Part shown: piece after piece, positions 54,416 to 64,000 of the stretch
How positions within the stretch are numbered: the first letter of the stretch is position 1
Layout: each line of letters starts with the position of its first letter
The notes under the pieces: model-generated
Databases searched by the model: none
The model's input: the letters and a program-made list of their open reading frames with translations, nothing else
What the model was told of the DNA's origin: nothing
Assembly (NCBI GenBank): GCA_032622095.1
Contig: CP136061.1
Coordinates: forward strand, 13,593,287-13,657,286
DNA length: 64,000 bases
Source of the DNA: Siphonodentalium dalli
Lineage: Eukaryota > Mollusca > Scaphopoda > Gadilida > Siphonodentaliidae
Direction: 5' to 3'
Made by a program: the position numbers and the translations under genes

Positions 54416-56861
54416 AACCGAAGCAGTATTTTAAAACAATGTTGTTGTTGGAATCCGATGATATGGGGACCATCGAATCGGATTGAGTACAGTTAAATAC
54501 ATCCGCTTTTTGGAAATGAATGGCAATTACAGTTGATGTGCCTGACCTGATAAGTGAGTCTACACTACACTGCACTAAACTTTGGTTGGAACTTCCAATG
54601 TCGTTGTTTTGTTTTAAGAAACCTGTTACATTCTAACAAACTTTAACCAAGATTACTCAACGGGAAAGTTGTGTGAGATTGACAAATCTGTTTTACAACG
54701 AGAAACTTACAAGGCGAAACGTGTATATTTCTATACAGAACAAAACAAAATAACTGGTTCTCAGAATTAGATAACACAAATGAGCGTTTGTATGATACAG
54801 AGTCTTGTAGATACTTTCTGACCAGACAGCTACTTAAAGTTTAAACATTTCCTCCTCATGGCCATGTCACCATGTTTGTCCATTTACGTTAACATATAAA
54901 CCAGTGATGCTCAAAGCCTGCAATATTAATGAATGGTACTATTTTGTTATTGTTTTCCAGTCCTCGAAATTGGCCATGGAAATTAGCAATGCCCTTGAAA
55001 ATGCCATTGGCGAAATGTTAAATCTAACATGCTACAGCTTTAAATTTGCTGGAACATTTTTCATAATTTCAAGGGCTGATTTGTAGTGCGCTAATTTAAA
55101 ACTGACCGAATAAGAGTACAATTTTAAAGAATTAGGCACAAACTGGGGGAGATAAAGTGGTTTGTATACTAATCAATACATGTACATATAGTCATATACC
55201 CGGTAGGTAACATAATCTCAGTTGCCAGTAATTATGATGTCTGATAATCATTAAAAATCAGTAACAATTAACTTAAAGTTTTTTAAGTCTGCAGCCTAAG
55301 CCCTATTGATGGTCATTGATGTCATTTTAGATTTACTTAATTTGAATGCATGTGAATGTCACCGCAACAAAATGCCATGTACATGTATGTACAGTTTATA
55401 TCATGGCGAACAAATCTATCTTGAGCATCGATAAAGAATTGCACATGCAGTGGCATGCACCAGCCATGAGCAGTGTGCGCGAAATGCATAAATTTAAATT
55501 GAGCGAAATTGCCAAATTTAAAACTGGGAAAAATATAATAATGAGCAAATTTTGCATCGGAGTGGGGTGTAAGGGTGAAGATTCAACATAAGTCGGTCAA
55601 ATAGCAGATATATGGCATGGGTGCCTATTTCATCCCCTCTGGGCGAAAACCATTTTGGATCTGGGTGGGGTGAAGATGTAGAATGTATTAGGCCCACCAC
55701 ACCTTTTATTTGACCCCTAAGTCAGTCAAATATCGGATACATGGCATGGGTGCCCTATTTGATCCGATCTGAACGGCTGTCGAGGGAAAAATTAGGTTCA
55801 AGGTCCTGAACATGGACATTGGTCAGTCGAAACATGGATATTTTTTTGGCTTTTCATATGTACCTGTACATGCCATACACTTACATATGTACCTTGCTGG
55901 ACAAAACAAGTGTCCACTTAACCGTGGTACGGTTGGCATTGCCACCGCAGCCAAAATGCAACTACCGCACGTAACTACAGTTGGGCTGTGGTGTACTTGC
56001 CGTTCAGCCATGACCAGTGTAGATGCTGCTGTGTGCGTTCATTAAACTGAAAAAATACGATAGAAACCAGAAATCTGAACACTGTGTACATGCCGTTCGG
56101 TTGTGGTGTACTTGCTGTTCGACAGCAGTGTACTTGCCGTTTAGCCATGATGTCCTTGCCGTTTGGCCGCGGTGCTCAACTGCAGTTACAAACTCACCGC
56201 GGCCGAACGGCATTAAACACAACGCATTGCCAATGTACACTTATTTTGTCAAACGGGGCAGAACGGAGTACAAATTACATGTATACCGTACATGTTAATT
56301 GTGCATGGCGGTTCTCAAATCTATGTTCCACATTAAATAAGAACTGTGTCTGTAGCTGCAAGCGTGAATTTAAAACTGTCAGAGTGAAAGTATCTGTATC
56401 TGTAGATATTACAGTGCATGAACCAATTCTGGTTGTAGACGCACTGGTTCAGTTGCTACCACGACCGAGTAACTTTAAACCCTGTTGTGACCCCAGTAGT
56501 GTTCTTTAACGTGCACACACCCTCGGAGACGTGTACACGGGTCAGTCATTAATGTCCGCGCCCGATCGGACAGCGTACTGCAACCACGACAACAAGTGAT
56601 GTAAGTCGGCATTTTGCATTCGGATCTTTATTTAGTGATCTCGAATGAGACTTTTCAGCCTGAAAAACTTGTTATCTGACCGAGTTCTGATTTTTGTCAG
56701 AATATCCTGACCAGGTTGTGAACCCCGGTCCGCTAGCACATGATACCAGTACGCTACCTATCGGCTACCGACTTCCCGACCCCCAATAAAGTATTAAATT
56801 TTTTTCTGGGGACCAGTGGTGAAAATGAGGCCATTTGGTACCGGTAAGGCGGTATTGCAAT
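54416..56861. other. Unassigned stretch with small duplications
   Basis: No gene was recognised. AARTCRGTCAAATA...GGCATGGGTGCC occurs twice (about 55590 and 55720). A ~30-base phrase CTTGCCGTTYRGCCATG recurs around 55995-56170, ending in an inverted pair near 56160 and 56198 (CCGCGGTG / CACCGCGG). The 141-codon frame 56084-56509 arises across these and shows no domain. Confidence 0.45.
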
Positions 56862-56940
56862 TTTGCAAATGATAATTTTACCAGATTTTTTACTCTGACA
56901 CTGTCAGTGTCAAAAATCTGGTAAAATTATCATTTGCAAA
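56862..56940. repeat. Perfect 29-bp hairpin
   Basis: TTTGCAAATGATAATTTTACCAGATTTTT (first 20 bases: TTTGCAAATGATAATTTTAC) at 56862-56890 is the exact complement of 56912-56940. The spacer contains a further inverted pair, TGACACTG/CAGTGTCA, so the whole 79 bases can fold into one stem with a small bulge. Confidence 0.85.
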
Positions 56941-57044
56941 GTGACAAGTTTCAAAACAAACTGTTAATCTTCTTACTATATATTTTGAGACTTCCGTATA
57001 TATATGTGTGTGTGGGTACTTCATAGAATCTAAAACGGCTGCGC

Positions 57045-58012
57045 GGATCGAGCTCAAATTCCGTATATAAGCGTAAAAACCCACGGGGATAGTCGGCGTC
57101 GCATTTTGGACAAGCTCAGAGCACCCGTTCTCCACTCTCAGTCACAAAAACGGCACTGCGGTGGTTAATCAAGTGATAATTTAATGAGCGTTTGTATATG
57201 ACGCGTCGCTATAAAAGAGCGTTTGTTTACAATTCAACGCAACGTTATCGCTCGAAATTTAGCATCGAAAAAATTTATTATGCAGAGAGATATACGGGAA
57301 CAATACTTTTGAGTGCTTTCCTATGCGGAGATATTTATTGGAAGTCATAATACTTTTACAATTGGATCAGACGTAGTTCATTTACAATTCTTTGTGAATA
57401 GCGAGACGGCCATTCATTCGAGTTGTCTTAGATCAAACAATATTCTCTGTCGCACTCATATTTCGTCATTTACGAATCCACTGTAATCGACCTATTTTTA
57501 GAACGCAACACATGATACCAAACAAAATTACGTCGCGTTGGTGATGGGGTTCACGACGGGATCAATTGACTGTCCGCTCTTTGCGGGGACTATTGACCAT
57601 CTCGTAAGGGTGGACAACCTCTGTCAGGGGCTGCTCAATGGCCACGGGCAGGTTAAAAAAAATCATACCTCTTTTAGGGACGGTATCATAATTTCTCATG
57701 ATTAAAAAGTCTGTCGTTCCTAGGAACGGGGAATTTTTCATCGTCTGGGTCTGGGCGTGTATAGACATGAGCGTGTTGTGTGATTCTTACGTACTTGGGG
57801 CTTCCTAAGAACGCGGATCGGGTAAGTTTTTCCGCCCTAGGTGAGCTCAAACTTCGTATATAAGTGTAAAAACACACGGGGATCGTCGACGTCGCATTTT
57901 CTTTTAGGGACGGGTACTGCGTGTTGTGTGAAACATTCTTATGTCTGTCGTTCGTAGGAACGGGGGAATTTTTCATCGGGTCAGTCTTAACCTTCAAACG
58001 GGTACCCACAAA
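57045..58012 (-). repeat. Interspersed duplicated blocks
   Basis: CGTATATAAG(C/T)GTAAAAAC and CACGGGGATMGTCG recur at about 57061 and 57855. GTCTGTCGTTC(C/G)(T/G)AGGAACGGGG recurs at about 57711 and 57947, followed both times by GAATTTTTCATCG. CTTTTAGGGACGGGTA-type phrases are at 57669 and 57901. The minus-strand frame 58009-57686 (107 codons) is built from these blocks and has no recognisable domain. Confidence 0.5.
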
Positions 58013-59637
58013 TTATATATTGTGACCCCGACATGACCTTGACCTTGAAAATGATCAATTCAAGGTCAAATCGGGTAAAATATTGAAAAACCCAAAATTA
58101 AATTAAAAAATTAATATTAACTCATTGAAAAACACAATATAAAACAAAAAAAATTGTCATGTTTCGGACCAACGCCGCCAGTGGCAGGCTAACCTGCTAG
58201 TATTAAATAGACTGCATTCCGCAATGTAGCGTGTAGTGCACGACAGATTAGTGTATTATTCCATACTTTTTCATCAGGTTTACCATCGCCTTGTGTGAGT
58301 GCTCTATCATTCGACAAGTTGACACTGCGAAGTCCTGCGAGAATCAAGGTCGACTTCGCCTATCAGCTTCCGTTTTGTAAATTGTATAAATTCTGGTCGC
58401 CGTTACTGACACCCTCCACAAAACATTGTTCATAAATTAATTTTGTCGTTGTGTACATACCAGGGAATATATAGAACGGGAAGGTTCACTCCGCGCATTT
58501 GTGGTAATCACCGGAAGTTGTCATAATGCCATTTTGGTAGGATCCCTGGAACGTACGTCATCGCATCGTTACTTCCTTATTTACTTTTAGTAATAAGTTA
58601 AAAGTGGGGGAGTTTGAAAATGATTTACAAATCAAAGTGTCATCCAGCATATTTTGTGGGATCAACATATCGAGGAAGTAGAGCAACTAAGGTGGTAATC
58701 CATATCCATATATTCAAATGGATCGAATTGAAAATTCATTTAACTTGTATGTCTACCGGCACTACTTCTAGGAATTTGAAACAAATCACTGGGTGGGATT
58801 TCTGTGTCAAATACGACTGTCTTTCATAATTTGACTATGTCCACAACATTACCCGAGTGATGTCTCTAATTAAAAAAAATTGAGATCTATTATGGGATCA
58901 AAGTTCACAACCTTGGTCATTTAAATTAATTGCTTAGAATATAACCATAATTTAAACAATGTTATGTTTAAATGCTCCACCATTCAGTAGGGCTTACATT
59001 CCAGATGCCACTTTTATTATGAAACTGGCATACCAGTTGATTTGGGCATAATTATGGATTCTGAGTACAAGTTAATGCCATTTATATTGAGTCCTGCATA
59101 CATGGTATATTTCACTAATCACGCATACACTAGGCCTATATGTATGTACCATCAATATATGATGAGTTTTCATCAATTATAGAGGGGGTTGGTGGGACAC
59201 ATATACATGCTAGCAGTACTGTATTATAAATAAAGAGTATTTTACACTTTATACACTACAATTCATTATATTTGCAGTGCCATTTTATTAATCTGAAATA
59301 CTTGATATTTAAAAAACATCCACCAAATATCAAATCTTTGGGCCATGATATGATAAACCTACCCTGCTACCCACATACAAAAAAAAAACACTTACCGGTA
59401 AAACTTACCAGGTAGTAACAAATATTTTATTTACATTTTATATACATCTTTTGTCCTTATAGTACTTAAATTGTATGGAAACATGTTCAGTTTGTTGGAT
59501 AGGCTATGCATAGTGCATGACATATGTATGTATTTAATTATTTGTGTGATATCTATAGATTTTCAATATCAAAATAACAGTTTAAATATTTAAATACCTG
59601 CAATAATAAGTGAAGTAAAATCACACATATAATATAC
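58013..59637. other. Unassigned stretch
   Basis: No gene was found. It contains CATGACCTTGACCTTGA at about 58032 and AATTCAAGGTCAAAT at 58070, a mutually inverted pair of repeat-like words. The frame 58614-58829 (71 codons) is featureless. Confidence 0.4.
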
Positions 59638-61229
59638 TAGCAGGGTTACCCGGCGTTGCCCAGGTTAAGGTATGCTGTGGATATTTGTTGGGAATAGAGA
59701 ATGCTCTTGCTTAAAGTGTTATACGTTGGCTTACCCTGTCAATTGTCATTCTGTTTATCGTGATTAATCCGTTCCACCAATTACGAAGTATTTATTTATT
59801 TACAACTTCGTATACATTAGACGTTATAATATGATACATGGACATCATAAACACATTAGTTCGATAAAAGATGATAATTGGGTTTTACATGTTGAGATGT
59901 ATCAATCAATCTAGTGGGTTGGACTAAGATCTCGAGGACACCTGGCTATCATATATCCATGAAGATACAGATGTTTCAAAGAAATTTCCAGATGCTCCTC
60001 TGTTCATGGTGCTATATATTGGCTAAATATTCTTAGTTTAAACGAAATGTTGCTGCGCATATATATCAGCTACATGTGCCAGGCACAGAGCGAGATTTTG
60101 AGTTGTTTATGTCAGTCGATGAGTCTGTTCTAAAACCCTTGTCAGATGTCAATATTGGTAGGATCCTGAAAAGTCTTGTGCTACTAACTACATTTTCTTG
60201 TATATCAGAAGAAACTATATTTGACTGCACACTGTGACCACTATTTTTGAACAGGCCTTCCATATCTCTTGACAAATTGTAACTTTTTGTGGAAACCGTA
60301 TTGAATGGAACAGACTAAATTTTGTTATTATATATATGCAATCCTCTGACGGTTCGAGGTATCTCAGTTTGCACGAATATATGTATCTCTTCAATAGAAT
60401 GATAAATATACGTTTAATGCTTCTTATAGTTATCTCTTTTTGCTAGCTCATTGTGTGAATGCATTGATTGCCATTCCCATATAAATATGACTGTTAAGAA
60501 GATATAATTGTACAAGTGACTTATGTGGGTCACCATATGTCGGGATTGTGAAATGTGAACGCCCAACTACTTAAAATGATATGGAGATGGCCTAGTGACT
60601 GTATATAACTTATATGTGGATATAGGCGAATAGCAATCTTATCAATGATAGTGCATATCCGCTCGCCATCCGTGACGCAAACGACACTAAATGTGATTTA
60701 ATTCATGGTATATCATTAGAGAAAAACGTGTATGAATTTGGTGGAATTTGGTTTATTAAATCAATTGTTGATGCAACGCTGACTCGAACAACGCCATATT
60801 GCGAAGGTGATTATGTATTCGTTTGGTGGAAATCAGCGACAAAACTATTTCACCATATTTTTTTAATTTCCCCTCCCACCAACAGCGTCATTTTAGAAAA
60901 TTTTAACCCGCACCATTATCTTCCTTGTAAAAAGTTACCCCTCTCAGAACGCCTTGGTGCCATCTCGATTGTACCGCGTGAAGTTATATATAGAACGCAC
61001 ACAGACAGACAAAAAGACAGACAGACAGCACGATTTTATTTATTGTATCATTTGAGAAGAACGTGTCTGAATTTGATGGTAATTGGTACTAAAAATATTT
61101 TTTATCAGTTTTTGTGACCCTCCCGTCCATATTTCGGACTCAAGCTGCACATACTAAGACCCATTAGAGATTAGAGATGCATATATGTGAAATTGGTGAA
61201 AATTGGCGAGTATACAAATTCGTATCAAC

Positions 61230-62255
61230 TTTAAGGTCCCCATATCTCTCACCCATAGGGCACCAATTTGGTGTATCTAAACCACACGATAAGATTCCTC
61301 GTATCACGGAGAAGTATATGTATCAATCTGGTGGAAATCGGCACTAAACATATAGATATATGTTTTTGTGTCCCTCTCATCTATATACACCACTGACTCG
61401 AATGGCCCCACTTGTGACATCCTTAAACCACACGATTACATTCATGATATCATGGAGATGATTGTTTATAAGTTTGGTGATAATCGGCGACTAAACAATT
61501 TTTTTCTTCAAATTTGGTGCCAATCGCTCCCCTCTCCATCTCTCACCCAAACAGCACCACTATGGCGTCTTTAAATCACGATTATATTCCTCGTATCATG
61601 GATAAGAACGTGTATCAATTTGGTGGAAATTGGCGCTAAAACAATTGTGCATCAATTTTGGTGCCCCTGTCCCTTTCAATGCAACCCTGACTCGAATGAG
61701 GCCACACTTGACAGATAAAGGCCACACCATTAGACTCCTCATACCATGGGGATGATTTTGTATAAGTGTGGTGGCAATCGGCGACTTATTATCAAATTTA
61801 GTGCCCACCCCCTCACAATCTCTCATCCAAAAACAACAATTTGGTGTTGTTAAATCGCACAATTAGATTCCTTGTATCATGAAGAAGAATATATATCCAT
61901 TTGGTGGAAATCGGCGCTAAAATTAGTTTTATCAATTTTGGTGCCCCTCTCCCCTTCCGTTCATCCCTGACTCAAACGACGCCACTTTTGACATATTTAA
62001 ACCACACCGTTGGATTCTTCATACTATGGGGATGATTATATGTAAGTTTCGTGGCAATCGGTGACAGAAACAAAATCTGCCACCCCCCCCCATTCCGGGC
62101 ACCCCTGACGCGAACGGTGCGACTTTTGCCATATTTCAACCACGCCATTAGATTCCTCATATTATGGGAATGATTATATATAAGTTTGGTGGCAATCGGC
62201 GACAAATTTATTTTCTGCCCCACCCCTTTTTCTGCCCCTGACAACAACGGCGTCA
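61230..62255 (+). repeat. ~145-bp repeats in alternating two-type order
   Basis: Units share CACAC(G/C)ATTAGATTCCTC, ATATCATGG, a GATGATT or AAGAAYRTGTAT phrase, and TTTGGTGG(C/A)AATCGGCG. Starts are near 61250, 61388, 61541, 61690, 61820, 61968 and 62105. From 61250 to about 61970 the GATGATT form and the AAGAA form alternate, giving a ~290-base dimer; the last two are both of the GATGATT form. Diverged and non-coding. Confidence 0.65.
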
Positions 62256-62339
62256 CTTTAGAAAATTCTAACCCCGACCATTATCTTTCTCGTAAAAAGC
62301 TACTCCTAGTAGACCCCTTTCGCATCATCTAGATGGTCC

Positions 62340-62400
62340 CCTGTGAATTTCTATAGAACACAGACAGACAGACAGACATACAGACAGACAGACAGACATT
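62340..62400 (+). repeat. (ACAG)n microsatellite tail
   Basis: ACACAGACAGACAGACAG and then ATACAGACAGACAGACAG run from about 62357 to 62398. This is the 3' tail of the second copy of the repeat family above. Confidence 0.9.
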
Positions 62401-62410
62401 CGCAAATATA

Positions 62411-64000
62411 GATATAGATAGGCCTACCCGCCTATGGTACACTTAAATATAGTCTATGCATGGTATGGGGAAACAATAATTTTAAAGTTCTGTTATTAGC
62501 AAATACAGCACTATATAATATTGTGTCATTTTCAGCAAATGATGTGGTACCGGTACTTACAATGTGATAGACATATGTCACGCAATCATGATTAATTTAC
62601 ATTATGGTGTCAATCATTATGAGGTGCCATGGAGATACAACCATCCTCTATGTTTTGCAAAAATAACCGATGACATTATGTTCTGATATTCATGGCTACA
62701 CTACATGCCTACTGGTACGGTATGTAACATATTGGCAAACATAACTTACAATACCCAGTATTTATTCAAGAATTTATAAATTATAGCATCCCTGGGTCAT
62801 ATATATCATTATTAATATGATGAGTTTATTTAGGAAATTTTGATGTAGTAATAAAAATATATTGCCTTGATGTGTGTGAAAAATTCAATCTTTGTTAAAA
62901 GAGAAAAAATAAAAAAGAAGCATATGTAGCCTAAGTTTCACAAATTCTCATTCTCTGATTTCTCATATACCATGAACGCAATGACTATGCAAGGCTCAAC
63001 ATGAGTAAAATACATGTATATAGCCTGTAAATGTTTGAACTCACTAATTAATTAATCTTTCTTCATAACAAAACAAAATCACATGTACTATGATGTAGCC
63101 TATTTATAAATATATATTATATAATTAAATATTTGATATTATCAGAATTCTTGTTTTAATGGGTAATGCTTGAAATGACTAAGTATTTGATTCCAAATAT
63201 TAAATTATTAATGTAGCAATGACTAAGGGTGTGGCTGGTGCAGCCTAATGAAAGTACATTACTACATAGCAACTACTTGAACTAGCATTGATGTTATTGA
63301 ATTGTGTAAAATATCACAGGGGTCCACCCACACTTTCACTTTGACACGTTTGACTCGTCATAGCCGCCAGAGCCCACAAGCAATGCTGCATGGAATTATT
63401 CTGTAATGTTTCCAAATTAATATTATTTTAAGTTTATGTTTCAATATTTAGTACGCCAGCGTTTTAATTTAAAATAGGCATCATGGCAAGAAAGACAGTG
63501 TAATTTGTTTGAAATAAATACTCATTTGCTTTAAAATATTTATTTTTCATGTTGGTGGATTAAAGTATGATATATGGTCACAAACGTTGCCTTTTGTCTG
63601 ATTGTTTATTCTTATATAGGCCTACTATTTCGATTTTGTTTACACACAAGGCGAATAGCGCTGCAGTAACAAATGACGCAATTCGCTGTAGGTCATTTCC
63701 AGCAGAAAGTTGCATTTTGGTGAAAATTTTGAATTCTTCTAAATTTATCACCGTATTACTTTGTGGAATGGTTAGATAGCCAAAATTAAGAATCTTTTTT
63801 AATTTTCTCAATAACTGCCACCAATCCTAAGTTATGATAAATAATATCTCTACCACTTTTCCAGGCAAAAAAACTGATGGATTTTTACCAATTTATTGTG
63901 CATTGTGGATTTTTAACCATCTGACAATATATAGGTTACTTATTACTTGATTTGTATTTGAACATGGAAACATTACTGACAATCGTTAAGGTATATACTT
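62411..64000. other. Unassigned stretch
   Basis: AT-rich sequence with no gene, RNA or repeat that I could recognise. The overlapping frames at 63567-63811 on both strands are short and without motifs. Confidence 0.4.

Larger units (their letters stand above)
59638..62410 (+). mobile_element. SINE/RTE-like non-coding repeat region ending in GACA tracts
   Basis: It opens with CTAGCAGGGTTACCCGGCG then TTGCCCAGG, a head known from dispersed SINE/LINE repeats of invertebrates. Two homologous tails (about 60885-61025 and 62262-62400) carry GAAAATTTTAACCC, ACCATTATCTT and GTAAAAAG, and end in (ACAG)n runs. Such GACA tails are typical of RTE-like LINEs and their SINEs. No RT frame was found between, so only non-coding parts are present, or several copies overlap. 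Confidence 0.5.

Noticed and set aside
56084-56509. 141-codon frame as a small secreted protein
   Set aside because: It is made largely of short DNA repeats and has no signal peptide or conserved pattern.
58030-58085. AGGTCA-type repeats as a nuclear receptor response element
   Set aside because: TGACCTTGACCTT words are common in invertebrate dispersed repeats, and no gene or promoter lies nearby.

Overview
This window looks like intergenic or heterochromatin-like sequence from an animal nuclear genome. I could not identify a single host protein-coding gene, tRNA or rRNA. The best guess for the organism is a mollusc, probably a bivalve. Supporting signs are short GGGGAGATAACT-type motifs (about 42617, 46841, 47842) of the kind scattered through molluscan genomes, many TACATGTA words, jockey/CR1-like and Tx1-like LINE proteins, Penelope-like elements, and a CCCGGCGTTGCCC repeat head. 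This is inference, not proof.

Layout: 0-3.5 kb, short tandem repeats, a possible minus-strand promoter and unrecognised sequence. 3.6-14.2 kb, a minus-strand jockey/CR1-like LINE split by a 7.9-kb fold-back element (5276-13162). That element has 13-bp matching tips, TTT flanks and arms of about 2 kb built from three diverged ~370-bp repeats; its core holds a decayed Ty3/gypsy gag-protease piece, and its left arm carries a 592-bp TTAA-flanked element. 14.9-15.8 kb, an A-B-B-A-B repeat. 15.8-19.8 kb, two minus-strand LINE fragments (ORF1-like proteins and an endonuclease piece). 21.0-22.8 kb, a ~150-bp satellite whose units each contain an inverted repeat and a poly-G run. 22.9-33.2 kb, an inverted-repeat block split by a nearly complete 9.7-kb Ty3/gypsy LTR retrotransposon (23393-33103, LTRs 490 bp each, CTAA duplication).

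33.2-35.8 kb is unrecognised. 35.8-42.6 kb is a plus-strand Tx1/L1-like LINE interrupted exactly by a 2.6-kb unit (38778-41383) whose two ends are near-identical 650-bp TTAA-type elements. The 3' end of this LINE plus its flank (1.5 kb) is repeated almost unchanged at 46.1 kb. Between and after the two copies lie a long Penelope-like RT/GIY-YIG gene (43723-46119, minus) and a small element of a GIY-YIG-only ORF between perfect 106-bp inverted repeats (47726-48596). 48.6-64 kb is almost entirely non-coding: degenerate repeats, a hairpin inserted within a hairpin (53516-53829), and a 59.6-62.4 kb repeat family ending in GACA tracts.

The genes do not form a pathway. They are layers of mobile elements, and their nesting order is the main biological content. 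Most coding regions are broken; the longest intact frames are the Penelope RT, the Ty3/gypsy RT-RNase H and integrase, and a 521-residue LINE ORF1 protein.
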